DNA of 64,000 bases from Saccharomyces mikatae IFO 1815 (GCF_947241705.1 NC_079269.1:186001-250000); one strand, 5' to 3'. Counted from the first letter of the stretch, positions 9,477-19,686 are shown. Numbers and translations: made by a program. Notes: generated by a model not told the origin, from the letters alone.

Positions 9477-10991
9477 TTATTTATCCCTTGTATCTTCTGG
9501 TTTAGTCACGGGCCAAGCGTAAGGGTGCTTTTCGGGCATGACGTACTTATGCTTTTCCATGTATTTCTTCAAACCCTTTGGACCTCTTGATCCGTAGGGG
9601 TATATTTCTGGTTTTGGACCGTCTGGACGCTCTATGTGCTTCAACAAGGGGGTGAATATGCCCCAGCTGATATCCAATTCATCGTCTCTAACAAAGTTGG
9701 AATGATCGCCCAGCAGGGCGTCTCTTATCAATACTTCGTAAGCCTCTGGAATCCAAAAGTCCTGGTACCTGCTGGCGTAGGTTAGGTTCAGATCTGTGAC
9801 TTGAGTGGCATTTGAAAGGCCGGGTGTCTTAGCATTGAACTTTAGGTACACAGCAGCATCGGGCTGGACTCTTATGACCAGCTCGTTATTTGGAATATCT
9901 TTGAAAACGCCCGAAGCGACCGCCTTGTACTGCAGTCTGATTTCTACTTTAGACTCGTTCAGAGCCTTACCAGCACGCATCATGATGGGGACGCCCTCCC
10001 AACGTTCATTTTCGATGTTGAAAGTCATTGCTGCGAAAGTGACACACTTAGAGTCCTTGTCAACTGTGTCATCATCCACGTAAGCCGGCTTAGATCCGTC
10101 CTCGGATTTGCCGTATTGACCCAAGAGGACATCATCCTTGTCGATGGGTGCGACGGCTTTCAGAACCTTGACTTTCTCGTCACGAATGGATTCCGGGTCA
10201 AAAGACACCGGTCTTTCCATGGTCAAAAGAGTCATAATTTGTAACAGATGGTTCTGCATCACGTCTCTAATTATGCCTATGGAGTCAAAATAGCCGCCAC
10301 GGCCCTCGGTGCCGAAGCGCTCTTTGAACGAAATCTGAACGCTCTGGATGTTGTCTCTATTCCAAGAAGCATTCAAAAACTGGTTACCGAACCTCAAAAC
10401 CAGAAGATTCTTGACCAGCTCTTTACCCAGGTAATGATCGATTCTGTACAACTCTTCTTCTTTAAACAAGGGTCCCAGGTTTTTCTGCAGCTCCCTGGCA
10501 GAGGTCAGATCGTGGCCAAAGGGCTTCTCTACAATAACACGGGTGATGCCCTTCTCGGCGTACACACGGCTCTTGATTTGCTTGGCCACGGTTAGGAAGA
10601 CGCTAGGAGGCAAGGCTAGGTAGAAGAGACGGTGTGGGACTTCGACGTTCGCACTTTTTTCGAATTTCTCGACCTGCGTTCTCAGTTCGTCGAAGCCCTC
10701 GTCTGTGTCGTAATTTCCCGCAATGTAGCTGATCATCTTGAAGAATTGTTCGATCTTAGCGTCATCGCTTTCGCCGTGAGGTTTTTTCAAGTGGGGCAGA
10801 ACACGGGACTTCAAGTCCTCCATAGACAATTTGGACCGGGCGTAACCGAATATCTTAGTAGACGGATCAAGGTAGCCCTCTCTGAAGAGCCCAAATAGAG
10901 CGGGAAAGGTCTTTTTCTTAGCCAGATCACCTGACGCACCAAAGACACATATGACGGTATTTTTTTCAAACTTGACAGGGCCTTCACTCAT
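9477..10991 (-). CDS. ZWF1: Glucose-6-phosphate 1-dehydrogenase
   Basis: This cytosolic enzyme oxidises glucose 6-phosphate with NADP+ to 6-phosphogluconolactone. It is the first and NADPH-producing step of the oxidative pentose phosphate pathway. The 504-residue protein shows the dinucleotide-binding GASGDLAKK motif at 18-26 and the G6PDH active-site signature RIDHYLGK at 183-190, with the catalytic His in it. I recall 505 residues and SMEEDLK in S. cerevisiae; here it reads SMEDLK, one Glu fewer. The next gene upstream on the strand is NAR1, 601 bp away. The long promoter suits its known oxidative-stress and Stb5 control, but I mark no factor site with confidence. Confidence 0.98.
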   Translation of the reverse strand: MSEGPVKFEKNTVICVFGASGDLAKKKTFPALFGLFREGYLDPSTKIFGYARSKLSMEDLKSRVLPHLKKPHGESDDAKIEQFFKMISYIAGNYDTDEGFDELRTQVEKFEKSANVEVPHRLFYLALPPSVFLTVAKQIKSRVYAEKGITRVIVEKPFGHDLTSARELQKNLGPLFKEEELYRIDHYLGKELVKNLLVLRFGNQFLNASWNRDNIQSVQISFKERFGTEGRGGYFDSIGIIRDVMQNHLLQIMTLLTMERPVSFDPESIRDEKVKVLKAVAPIDKDDVLLGQYGKSEDGSKPAYVDDDTVDKDSKCVTFAAMTFNIENERWEGVPIMMRAGKALNESKVEIRLQYKAVASGVFKDIPNNELVIRVQPDAAVYLKFNAKTPGLSNATQVTDLNLTYASRYQDFWIPEAYEVLIRDALLGDHSNFVRDDELDISWGIFTPLLKHIERPDGPKPEIYPYGSRGPKGLKKYMEKHKYVMPEKHPYAWPVTKPEDTRDK

Positions 10992-11051
10992 CTTGCCTTG
11001 TATTATCTATTACTATTATTGGATTTACTTTTTGTGTCTGAACAGCCAATT

Positions 11052-11083
11052 GGAGAGAGAGAGAGAGATATAGAGAGAGAAAG
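11052..11083. repeat. GA-dinucleotide microsatellite in ZWF1 leader/promoter
   Basis: A GA run interrupted once by TATA lies 61-92 bp upstream of the ZWF1 ATG. It reads as a CT-rich tract on the coding strand. Confidence 0.75.
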
Positions 11084-11185
11084 GGGTGGGGGAGAAGGAG
11101 TGGGGCGTGGAGGAAAAGGGAGAGAGGGGTAGGAGAGAGCCACTTATTATATTATTACTCTGTATATAGATGAACCCACAGTTTG

Positions 11186-11193
11186 CTTATATA
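11186..11193 (-). promoter_or_regulatory. Candidate TATA box of ZWF1
   Basis: Read on the minus strand this is TATATAAG, a match to TATAWAWR, about 195 bp upstream of the ZWF1 ATG. The distance is long but allowed by yeast scanning initiation. Confidence 0.45.
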
Positions 11194-11592
11194 TGGGATG
11201 GGCTTGGCGAGTTTTCCGTACATTGAAGAATTCGCCACCCTTAGAAAAGGGGCCACCACACCTGTAAGACGAGAAACGAAAATCCCACATTAATAATATT
11301 TCAATTTTTTTTTCTTAGTCATTTTTTTCTTCCACCTCTTTTCCTTTCTCTCTCCGGCCGCGCCGAAACCGGGCTTTTAGCACCGTAGATAGTTCGTAGT
11401 TCGTATCTCCGCGTAAGACCGCCGGCGTATGCGTTTATGCGTTTTTTGTAGTTTTTTCCGCTATTTCTTTATGATTATGATTATGATTATTACTATTACT
11501 ATTATTAGTATTCTTGGTATGTAATGATATTTACACAGTTTGTGGGTAACTTCACGCTTATGTACGCGGGCGCGACTACACAGTATGCCCGC

Positions 11593-13071
11593 TTACCAGG
11601 TACTGCCAACAGAGACAAGATCCTTCTCGGTGGCTTGCTTGACAGGCGCAAAGACGTACTCTATTGAAAGCGGGCGAACTGCCGCTTCCTCTAACTTGGG
11701 TCCCAGAGCCAGTGGGTCCACCATTGCAAGCTCCTGTCCATGGCGGTTATTTAAGGTCTGAACCAACTGCTTCCGCTTCAGACTGTTTTGCTCACCGTTG
11801 AGTAGACCACCACCGTTCATGCACGCACCCGGGCAGGCGTTCACCTCGATGTAGTCAGAGTGGAATGGGTCGGCCGTTGCGGCCGCCATCTTTCGTGAGT
11901 TTGCACTAGGGCCCGTTCGTCTTTTCCGCAGAGCGGTGATGTTCCTCTTGCGCTCGGAGCCGGCGCCCGAGGTCAGTTTGCGCACCAGGTTTTGAATGTT
12001 TCTAAAACCGGAGAGCTCGCTAGCGGCGGCTATTATGTCGTCAGAGTGTTGTAATCGGTACTCGACAATGTCGCTATTTTTGCCCTCTAGGACAGTAATC
12101 TGACTTCCCGGGTGTAATCTCTGGACAGCTGCTACGTACTGGTAGGCATAGCCACCACAGGTGCCGCCTAGATTCGACGCCCAGTGGACTTGAGGGTCCC
12201 ATCCTGGCGGCGATAGGCGCGCATATAGACTTGTGTCTTCAGTAACAAAGGACTTGAAGTCCAATTTCAATTCTTGTAACATGGTGACTAGTTCGCGGGG
12301 CGTGATGACGCAGTCGATGCCGTCGTCAAGCGACTCCGGCCTGGAGGCTTCCAACTTCTTGTCGAAACAAGGCATTAGGGACAGGTGGTAGAAGGTGTCA
12401 GGTGGGATAGCGAGATTCTTGAAGGTGTTTTTGATGAGCGAGCCCGTTATCTGCTGGGGCGACTTGACGTTGAGAAGCATAGGCGCCAATTGCGGCTTTG
12501 TCTTCTCCGTATATATAAGGAAGCCGGGACACACTGCAGACAACAGAGGCTTGCGGTCTGCACGGGGGTCTTGGGTTTGAGGTTGGGCTTGGTTTTTATG
12601 CGCAATTATCTTCTCTACGGTCTTGTTAATCGAAACGATTCTGCCCATCTCCGTGCCAACCATGTACTTGCATCGGAACTGCGTTTGGAAGAAATTCATC
12701 AAGCACAAATCGGCCGCCTCCAAAGTCAAGCCATAGTACTGCGCAAGAGACAGTCTACATTGGGGTGAAACGCTCACGACGAGAAACTTGTCTTGCTGTT
12801 GTGAAAGCTCCCCCCAGTTTTTCAGGAACACCGAGTGGCTTTGGCTGCTCAGTAAAATTTCCTCACTAGACGTTATGCAGCCAGAACACGCGAGGCAGTC
12901 TGATAGCGTGATAGAGACCTTCTCTAGTTGGTCAGGGTCCGTGCTCACTTCGTATTCGCCGTCCGCGTTAGTGTTTTCTTTCTTGGCCCCACTCACCTGC
13001 GTAGGTTTCACACACGCAAGGGCAGGACTAATGAAATCGTTGAGGTCTGCTTCCGATAATAAGGCACTCAT
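11593..13071 (-). CDS. NAR1: Nar1, cytosolic iron-sulfur assembly factor (hydrogenase-like)
   Basis: Nar1 is an essential component of the cytosolic Fe-S protein assembly machinery. It links the Cfd1-Nbp35 scaffold to the Cia1/Met18 targeting complex and resembles Fe-only hydrogenases. From the ATG at 13071 the product has 492 residues. The N-terminal cluster ligands are C20 and C59, C62, C65 (CLACSGC), and the H-cluster-like ligands sit in AVCPGF, LMPCFD and NACPGACMNGG near the C-terminus, followed by the usual GSTW end. The frame is open a further 15 codons to a GTG at 13116. I rejected that start because family members begin at MSALLSE. Confidence 0.97.
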   Translation of the reverse strand: MSALLSEADLNDFISPALACVKPTQVSGAKKENTNADGEYEVSTDPDQLEKVSITLSDCLACSGCITSSEEILLSSQSHSVFLKNWGELSQQQDKFLVVSVSPQCRLSLAQYYGLTLEAADLCLMNFFQTQFRCKYMVGTEMGRIVSINKTVEKIIAHKNQAQPQTQDPRADRKPLLSAVCPGFLIYTEKTKPQLAPMLLNVKSPQQITGSLIKNTFKNLAIPPDTFYHLSLMPCFDKKLEASRPESLDDGIDCVITPRELVTMLQELKLDFKSFVTEDTSLYARLSPPGWDPQVHWASNLGGTCGGYAYQYVAAVQRLHPGSQITVLEGKNSDIVEYRLQHSDDIIAAASELSGFRNIQNLVRKLTSGAGSERKRNITALRKRRTGPSANSRKMAAATADPFHSDYIEVNACPGACMNGGGLLNGEQNSLKRKQLVQTLNNRHGQELAMVDPLALGPKLEEAAVRPLSIEYVFAPVKQATEKDLVSVGSTW

Positions 13072-13581
13072 GCTTTCTCTTGGGCTTATCTTGACTGCAA
13101 ATAGAAAAGCTCCCACTTTTGTATTTTACCTGTATAGACAGTTTCTTAGTAATCATCATAGTACTCTTATCCGATTTTTTTTTCATGCGATGAGTAGGAA
13201 AAAGTGGTGAAAAAGAAACTAAGATATAGCCAACCAGGAAAGAAGAAAATATACATAAAAGGAAAGCGGTATGGATTAGAAGTAGGCAGGCCGTTTCCCT
13301 GCTTCCCTGAGGACATGCTGTATATTTAACGCTGGTTAGAGAAGGTAACAACAATCGCTCTATCTGTTATGACACATATTTTGCTTTGTTATGTGTCAAA
13401 CAAGCACACACCCGCCGGGTAGTGTGTGTGGTACATCCTTTTTTTCTCCCGCTCACCAGAAATTGTCTCCTGCCCTCTTACTCAATAGGGTTGCATGTGC
13501 CAGTCAATTGATAAGGCTGGTTGACGTGTCGCAGACTGGCACCCATAAATAGTCGATAAATAGACCTTGTTCTTTTGTTAC
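13072..13581. other. NAR1/LAP3 divergent promoter region
   Basis: This 510 bp spacer has a perfect 9-bp inverted repeat (13370-13378 and 13390-13398) and two ATAAATAG TATA-like elements at about 13545-13561 just before LAP3. LAP3 is also known as GAL6, but I could not find a CGG-N11-CCG Gal4 site by eye. ORFs crossing the region overlap NAR1 antisense and look random. Confidence 0.45.
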
Positions 13582-15033
13582 ATGCTTCACACGTCCTTTT
13601 CTCGGTACTTGTATCTCAGGACTGTTAGAAGCCACATTTTACGAGCACCTCAAGCCATATTGAAAAGAATGTCTTCTTCCATCGATATCAGCAAAATCAA
13701 CTCTTGGAATAAAGATTTCCAGTCTGATTTGAGCCATCAATTGGCTACTACCGTTCTCAAGAACTGTAATGCCGATGATGTGTTGCTGAACAAAACTAGA
13801 CTTCAAAAACAAGACACCAGAGTCTTTAACACTGTTGTCTCCACTGATTCTACCCCAGTTACCAACCAAAGAAGCTCTGGGAGATGTTGGCTGTTTGCTG
13901 CTACCAATCAGTTACGTTTGAACGTCCTTTCTGAATTAAACTTGAAAGAATTCGAACTATCCCAGGCTTACTTGTTTTTTTACGATAAACTGGAGAAGGC
14001 CAACTATTTCCTGGACCAGATCGTCTCCTCTGCTGATCAGGATGTTGATTCACGTCTAGTGCAATATTTGTTGACGTCTCCAACCGAAGATGGTGGCCAG
14101 TATAGCATGTTTTTGAACTTGGTCAAGAAGTACGGCCTTATCCCCAAGGACTTATACGGGGATTTGCCCTATTCTACTACTGCTTCCAGAAAATGGAACT
14201 CTTTGTTGACTACTAAGTTAAGAGAATTTGCTGAAACTCTAAGAACAGCCTTGAAGGAGTGTTCTGCAGACGATCCCAAAATTATCGCTATGAGAGAGCA
14301 AATGCAAAGAGAAATCTTTAGATTGATGTCGTTGTTCATGGACTTACCACCAGTGCATCCCAACGAACAATTCACGTGGGAATATGTCGACAAAGACAAG
14401 AAAATTCACACTATCAAATCGACTCCATTGGAGTTTGCCTCCAAATATGCAAAACTGGACGTTTCCTTGCCAGTTTCATTAATCAACGATCCAAGACACC
14501 CATACGGTAAGCTAATTAAGATCGATCGTTTAGGTAATGTCCTTGGTGGTGACGCTGTCATTTATTTGAATGTTGATAATGAAACACTGTCCAAGTTGGT
14601 CGTCAAGAGATTACAAAGTAACAAGGCCGTCTTTTTCGGATCCCACACTCCAAAATTTATGGACAAGAAAACTGGTGTCATGGATATCGAACTGTGGAAT
14701 TATCCTGCCATCGGCTACAACTTATCTCAGCGAAAGGCATCGCGTATAAAGTACCATGAAAGTTTGATGACTCATGCAATGTTGATCACTGGTTGTCACG
14801 TTGATGAAACCTCTAACTTGCCAATTCGTTACCGTGTTGAAAATTCCTGGGGCAAAGACTCTGGTAAAGATGGATTATACGTGATGAGTCAAGAATATTT
14901 CGAGGAATACTGTTTTCAAATTGTAGTTGATATCAACGAATTGCCTGAAGAATTAGCTTTGAAATTTACCTCGGGTAAAGAAGAACCCATTATCTTGCCC
15001 ATCTGGGATCCAATGGGTGCTTTGGCCAAATAA
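13582..15033 (+). CDS. LAP3: Bleomycin hydrolase, cysteine aminopeptidase (Lap3/Blh1/Gal6)
   Basis: This papain-fold homohexameric peptidase trims peptides and detoxifies bleomycin and homocysteine thiolactone. From the ATG at 13582 it has 483 residues. Catalytic Cys102 lies in SSGRCWLF, His398 in MTHAMLITG and Asn421 in VENSWG. The C-terminal arm ends GALAK, the tail that in the family occupies the active site and is trimmed by one Lys. Met30 (13669, MSSSID) is a second in-frame start preceded by a basic, Ser/Leu-rich stretch that resembles a mitochondrial presequence. The frame extends five codons upstream to a TTG, which I did not use. Confidence 0.97.
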   Translation: MLHTSFSRYLYLRTVRSHILRAPQAILKRMSSSIDISKINSWNKDFQSDLSHQLATTVLKNCNADDVLLNKTRLQKQDTRVFNTVVSTDSTPVTNQRSSGRCWLFAATNQLRLNVLSELNLKEFELSQAYLFFYDKLEKANYFLDQIVSSADQDVDSRLVQYLLTSPTEDGGQYSMFLNLVKKYGLIPKDLYGDLPYSTTASRKWNSLLTTKLREFAETLRTALKECSADDPKIIAMREQMQREIFRLMSLFMDLPPVHPNEQFTWEYVDKDKKIHTIKSTPLEFASKYAKLDVSLPVSLINDPRHPYGKLIKIDRLGNVLGGDAVIYLNVDNETLSKLVVKRLQSNKAVFFGSHTPKFMDKKTGVMDIELWNYPAIGYNLSQRKASRIKYHESLMTHAMLITGCHVDETSNLPIRYRVENSWGKDSGKDGLYVMSQEYFEEYCFQIVVDINELPEELALKFTSGKEEPIILPIWDPMGALAK

Positions 15034-15556
15034 ACGATCTTACTGATGCTTATGTAAATGTACACGTCTTGATCATCTTTTATATATATATATTTATCTA
15101 TATTTATATAAAGCAAAAAGAAATGGACAACGTGTATCGTTTCATGTAGCTAATGAGGGTCATTTTTTGCGTTTCAAAAAAATGATAAATGGAAAAAAAA
15201 AGGAAAGGTAAAAAAGACGACATAAAAAAGATCAACTAATCATATAGTATAGCTCATAACTTGACGAAAATAGACCAGTTTTTGCATCCGGGAACAGATC
15301 AATATTGAAGCTTATCCAATTTTCCAAAAGCAAGCAAGATCTTCTATATTTGCTGTACGCGTTTTTTCTCTCGTTTCATATGCACGATTCTGTCATTGGC
15401 CTGTTCTCTTTCCTGACTTAAAATTCCCGTTCTGCAAAAGAAAAAGCTGTTTTAATTACATATTTCATTCATTTGGCTACCAAACTAGGATTAGATAAGA
15501 TTAGTAATTGTCTTTCAGCGTCATAACACGACTATAACCTACAAACCCATACTCTA
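15034..15556. other. LAP3-KEX2 spacer
   Basis: This 523 bp tandem spacer starts with a TA-rich tract (about 15079-15110) that fits the yeast polyadenylation efficiency element of LAP3. A-rich stretches follow. The KEX2 promoter half has no motif I can name with confidence. Confidence 0.5.
15079..15110 (+). terminator. LAP3 3'-end efficiency element
   Basis: Repeated TATATA and TATTTATA sequence starts about 45 bp after the LAP3 stop and is followed by A-rich positioning-like sequence. This is the usual arrangement for yeast cleavage and polyadenylation. Confidence 0.5.
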
Positions 15557-18001
15557 ATGAAGGTGAGGAAATATATTATTCTATGCCTTTGGTGGGCCCT
15601 TTCAACACACATTTTTGTACTATCACAACAAATTCCATTAAAGGACCATACATTGCGACAGTATTTTGCTGTAGAGAGCAATGAGACGTTGTCCCGCTTG
15701 GAAGAGATGCACCCAAATTGGCAATATGAACATGACGTTCGAGGACTGCCCAACCATTACGTTTTTTCCAAAAAATTGCTGCAGTTGGGAAAGAGATCTT
15801 CACTAAAAGAAATACAATACAGCTATAACGACCACATATTATCAGTTCATGATTTATCTCCGCGTAATGACTTGTTTAAGAGGCTGCCTGTACCCGCCCC
15901 ACCAACGGACTCGAGCTTGTTGCCAGTAAAAGAAGCTGAGGATAAACTTAGCATAAATGATCCTCTTTTTGAAAGGCAGTGGCATTTAGTCAATCCAAGT
16001 TTCCCCGGAAGTGATATAAACGTTCTGGATGTATGGTACAATAATATTACAGGCGCTGGAGTTGTGGCTGCCATTGTAGATGATGGTCTTGATTACGAAA
16101 ATGAAGACTTGAAGGATAATTTTTGTGCGGAAGGTTCATGGGATTTCAACGACAACACTAATTTGCCAAAACCGAGATTGTTAGACGACTATCATGGTAC
16201 TAGGTGTGCAGGTGAAATCGCTGCGAAAAAAGGTAACAATTTTTGTGGTATTGGTGTAGGCTATAATGCTAAAATCTCAGGAATAAGAATATTATCCGGT
16301 GAACTTACTACAGAAGATGAAGCTGCCTCATTGATTTATGGCTTGGACACAAATGACATCTATTCCTGCTCATGGGGACCAGCGGATGATGGAAGACATT
16401 TACAAGGACCTAGTGACTTGGTAAAGAAGGCTTTGGTGAAGGGTGTTACTGAGGGAAGAGATTCCAAGGGCGCAATCTACGTATTTGCCAGTGGAAATGG
16501 TGGCGCTCATGGTGATAACTGTAATTACGATGGTTATACTAATTCCATATATTCTATTACTATTGGAGCTATCGATCACAAAGATCTACACCCTCCTTAT
16601 TCTGAGGGTTGTTCTGCTGTCATGGCAGTTACATATTCTTCAGGCTCAGGAGAATATATTCATTCAAGTGACATTAATGGTAGATGCAGTAATAGCCATG
16701 GTGGAACATCTGCAGCTGCTCCATTGGCAGCTGGTGTTTACACTTTGCTGTTAGAAGCAAATCCAAGCCTGACTTGGAGAGACGTGCAGTATTTATCAAT
16801 TTTATCTGCCGTAGCATTAGAAAAGAATACTGATGGAGATTGGAAAGATAGTGCTATGGGGAAGAAATACTCTCATCGTTACGGCTTTGGTAAAATTGAT
16901 GCCTATAAATTGATTGAAATGGCTAAGACCTGGGAGAATGTTAATCCGCAAACATGGTTTTACTTGCCAACATCATATGTTTCCCAGTCCACGAACTCTA
17001 CAGACGAGATCTTAGAATCTGTTATAAACATATCAGAGAAAAGTCTCAAAGGCGCCAACTTTAAGAGAATTGAACATGTCACAGTAACAGTAGATATTGA
17101 CACAAAAATTAGAGGAACCACTACCATAGACCTAATTTCACCGGCGGGGATAGTCTCAAATCTTGGAGTTGTGAGACCAAGAGATTTGTCGTCAGATGGA
17201 TTCAGAGACTGGACATTCATGTCTGTAGCGCATTGGGGTGAAAGCGGCGTAGGTGATTGGAAAATAAAGGTTAGAACAACAGAAAATGGAAACAGTATTG
17301 ATTTCCACAGTTGGAGGTTGAAGTTTTTTGGGGAATCCATTGACCCGTCTAAAACAGAAAGTTTTGTCTTTGGAAACGACAAAGAGGAGGCGGAACCAAC
17401 TAACTCAGAGGGGGCTGTATTACAACCGTTTACCAGTACAACTTCCGTTTCCGATAGCATGACTTCTATTTCCTCTACGTCACCTGGTGTAAGATCCTCT
17501 GCCACCGTCCAAACTACTAGTGCTATGACTGACCCTGAATCTGATCCAAACACTCCTAAAAAACTTTCTTCACCAAGGCAAGCAATGCATTATTTTTTAA
17601 CCATTTTTTTGATCGGTGCCCTATTTTTGGTATTATACTTCATGTTTTTTATGAAATCAAGAAGAAGAATCAGGAGGTCAAGAGCAGAAACTTATGAATT
17701 TGACATTATTGATACTGACTCTGAATACGATTCCACTTTAGATAACGGCACTTCTGGAATTGCGGAACCTGGGGAAGTCGAAGACTTTGATTTTGACTTA
17801 TCAGATGAAGATCATCTTGCAAGTTTATCTTCATCAGATAACGGCGATACCGAACACACAATCGATAACGTGTTAACAAATGAGAACCCCTTCAATGACC
17901 CTATAATTCAAGAGCCTCCAAACGACAGTAGCGGAAAGACTGTTTCCAATGGAGTACAAGAATTACAGCCTGGAGTGCCTTTGTCTTCCAGACAGTCATG
18001 A
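15557..18001 (+). CDS. KEX2: Kexin, Golgi proprotein convertase
   Basis: This calcium-dependent subtilisin-type protease of the late Golgi cuts after Lys-Arg and Arg-Arg, for example in pro-alpha-factor and killer preprotoxin. The 814-residue protein has a signal peptide (about 1-22) and a propeptide ending at the autocleavage site Lys108-Arg109. The catalytic domain carries Asp175 (IVDDGLD), His213 (DYHGTRC), an oxyanion Asn in ASGNGG (about 314) and Ser in GGTSAAAPL (about 385). A P domain, a Ser/Thr-rich stalk and a membrane segment (about 680-700) follow. The acidic cytosolic tail has the Golgi-retrieval Tyr713 in AETYEFD. The length equals the S. cerevisiae enzyme. Confidence 0.98.
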   Translation: MKVRKYIILCLWWALSTHIFVLSQQIPLKDHTLRQYFAVESNETLSRLEEMHPNWQYEHDVRGLPNHYVFSKKLLQLGKRSSLKEIQYSYNDHILSVHDLSPRNDLFKRLPVPAPPTDSSLLPVKEAEDKLSINDPLFERQWHLVNPSFPGSDINVLDVWYNNITGAGVVAAIVDDGLDYENEDLKDNFCAEGSWDFNDNTNLPKPRLLDDYHGTRCAGEIAAKKGNNFCGIGVGYNAKISGIRILSGELTTEDEAASLIYGLDTNDIYSCSWGPADDGRHLQGPSDLVKKALVKGVTEGRDSKGAIYVFASGNGGAHGDNCNYDGYTNSIYSITIGAIDHKDLHPPYSEGCSAVMAVTYSSGSGEYIHSSDINGRCSNSHGGTSAAAPLAAGVYTLLLEANPSLTWRDVQYLSILSAVALEKNTDGDWKDSAMGKKYSHRYGFGKIDAYKLIEMAKTWENVNPQTWFYLPTSYVSQSTNSTDEILESVINISEKSLKGANFKRIEHVTVTVDIDTKIRGTTTIDLISPAGIVSNLGVVRPRDLSSDGFRDWTFMSVAHWGESGVGDWKIKVRTTENGNSIDFHSWRLKFFGESIDPSKTESFVFGNDKEEAEPTNSEGAVLQPFTSTTSVSDSMTSISSTSPGVRSSATVQTTSAMTDPESDPNTPKKLSSPRQAMHYFLTIFLIGALFLVLYFMFFMKSRRRIRRSRAETYEFDIIDTDSEYDSTLDNGTSGIAEPGEVEDFDFDLSDEDHLASLSSSDNGDTEHTIDNVLTNENPFNDPIIQEPPNDSSGKTVSNGVQELQPGVPLSSRQS

Positions 18002-18306
18002 CTTTCTGTACACAAAGCTTCAAGCTAACAAAACAGCATTATTATCTTATAGAATGTTTTACTACCTATATGTTTATATGTTATTTAAGCAAAATTAATA
18101 TCCCATTCCCACTGTTCTTAATATCATCATAGTACTTCATACCGCGTTATTTGCACCCGCGAAATTAACTGAAAAAGTCCGAACCGATATACCAAAACGT
18201 AAAGGGGAGGGAGGGTCTAATTAATGCAAACTTAAAGTCAAAATGACTTCTAGAGAGCTAGCAACACTAGAAAGTGCCTCCAATAAACCTCATCTACTTG
18301 GAAGGA
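18002..18306. other. KEX2-YTP1 spacer
   Basis: This 305 bp tandem spacer has a TATATGTTTATATG tract at about 18066-18080 that fits the KEX2 3' end. The YTP1 promoter part shows no motif that I recognise. Confidence 0.45.
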
Positions 18307-19686
18307 ATGACAAAACCTAACACGAAAACGATCCATGGGTTCTCCAAAATTATAAGCATATGTTTACTGGCATGTTTTTTCATCGATAAAGTTTACGGTG
18401 ATATGGAAAACGACATGGGAATGGATGATACTTCTGAGTACACTAGGCCGGAAATTGTGAACGCTGGATCAAAATCTTTTCACTGGCTCTGCACGCTAGG
18501 ATTTCTGTTGCTTTTACCATCTGTGGTCACATGCCTCTCGTTTGCCGGAAAGATATATTCTGCCACGTTTTTACAATGTATTTGTGCTTCCTATGCCTTC
18601 TTGGAAGCTGCTGTATTTAGATTTCAAGACAACAACGGGGTTGAAAACAGAACTTCAAGGGGAACTGCATGGTTTTTGGCGGGACTTACCTGGATATCTG
18701 TATTCTTTGGAGGATTAGCGGGAGGAACTGGCTTCTTAGTCAGGAGCAAGAGATTGCAAACGTTCACATCAAATACAGGTGAGAAAACACTGTCATACGT
18801 TCATCGCGGTTTATCCTTTTTAACTGTTCTTACGGGTTGGATTAAAGTTTGCTTAGCACCAGTTGCGCTCTTTGGATTCTGTAGAGAGACACATACAGGG
18901 CAGTGCATCGCCCATGGTATCATGGGATCCGCGTTTGTACTATACGGGTTCATTTATGTGTTTGTTTTGGTCGTGCCATGGATTCGCAGTGATCAAACTT
19001 CATACTCTCAGGATTATGTGGACAGTTGGGTAATGTGCGTATGGGGCGTTGTGAATACCTTTACGGAACATAGATGGGGACGTGAAGGATGGAGTGTTCA
19101 TGATTACCAACATACATTTATGGGAATTATCTGGTGGGCCGGTGGTATACTGGGGATTTTCCTTTCTAGAAATGGTAGACGAACATTTGTGCCTAGTTTA
19201 ATCATTATTTTCACCGGCTGGGCCATGTCTGAACACGCTCAGCATTTAATAATTAGTACAAAAGTGCACAACATGTTTGGGTTGGTTTTGATGTGTGGAG
19301 GTGCCTTAAGAATCATCGAGATATCTTTTCTGCTAAAAGACAAAAGAACACTAGAAAAGATACATTCATTTCAATACCTCGCCCCTTTTTGCCTAGTATG
19401 CTCAGGTCTCCTGTTTATGGGTGCAAATGAAGAGCAGCTCATTCTAGTATTGAGGCTGGGTGGGGACCATAGTGCGTATGTTTTACTTATCGTTTCTGGT
19501 GCATTTCTAGTCTACTTCTGGATGGTTGCATGCTTGGAATTTTATCTATACTTGATTGAAAAGGAAAAACAAGGATTCCTTCCGAAGCCATACGACCTTC
19601 AAAACGAAAACAATAACGTCGGACTTGAGTTAAATAATATATCGGACAATGACGTGGATATGTATGCACATTCCTTTAATGTTTGA
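18307..19686 (+). CDS. YTP1: Ytp1, multi-pass membrane protein of unknown function
   Basis: This 459-residue integral membrane protein has about ten hydrophobic segments and resembles mitochondrial electron-transport or cytochrome b561-like proteins only loosely. Its biochemical role is not established. A signal-anchor-like hydrophobic stretch lies near residues 14-30. His residues in MSEHAQHL, TEHRWGRE and HDYQHTF are placed in or near membrane segments. They could be ligands, which is inference. I start at the ATG at 18307, which gives the same length as I recall for S. cerevisiae, and not at a GTG eleven codons upstream. Confidence 0.93.
   Translation: MTKPNTKTIHGFSKIISICLLACFFIDKVYGDMENDMGMDDTSEYTRPEIVNAGSKSFHWLCTLGFLLLLPSVVTCLSFAGKIYSATFLQCICASYAFLEAAVFRFQDNNGVENRTSRGTAWFLAGLTWISVFFGGLAGGTGFLVRSKRLQTFTSNTGEKTLSYVHRGLSFLTVLTGWIKVCLAPVALFGFCRETHTGQCIAHGIMGSAFVLYGFIYVFVLVVPWIRSDQTSYSQDYVDSWVMCVWGVVNTFTEHRWGREGWSVHDYQHTFMGIIWWAGGILGIFLSRNGRRTFVPSLIIIFTGWAMSEHAQHLIISTKVHNMFGLVLMCGGALRIIEISFLLKDKRTLEKIHSFQYLAPFCLVCSGLLFMGANEEQLILVLRLGGDHSAYVLLIVSGAFLVYFWMVACLEFYLYLIEKEKQGFLPKPYDLQNENNNVGLELNNISDNDVDMYAHSFNV

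Larger units (their letters stand above)
10992..11592. other. ZWF1 promoter and NAR1 3' region
   Basis: This 601 bp region upstream of ZWF1 contains a GA/CT microsatellite (11052-11083), a minus-strand TATATAAG at 11186-11193, a CG-rich patch at about 11354-11375 with several CGG triplets of the type read by Stb5 or other zinc-cluster factors, and a TGATTA/ATT trinucleotide repeat at about 11470-11507. The part next to NAR1 should contain its terminator. Confidence 0.5.

Noticed and set aside
10248-10595. A 115-codon ORF antisense to ZWF1
   Set aside because: Antisense to a conserved enzyme with clear motifs. The open frame follows from biased codon use on the coding strand.
13072-13116. N-terminal extension of NAR1 by 15 codons from a GTG
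   Set aside because: The family start MSALLSE is at 13071, and yeast rarely starts at GTG.
13072-13581. Gal4 site upstream of LAP3/GAL6
   Set aside because: I looked for CGG-N11-CCG and did not find it by eye. CGG and CCG triplets present are at wrong spacing.
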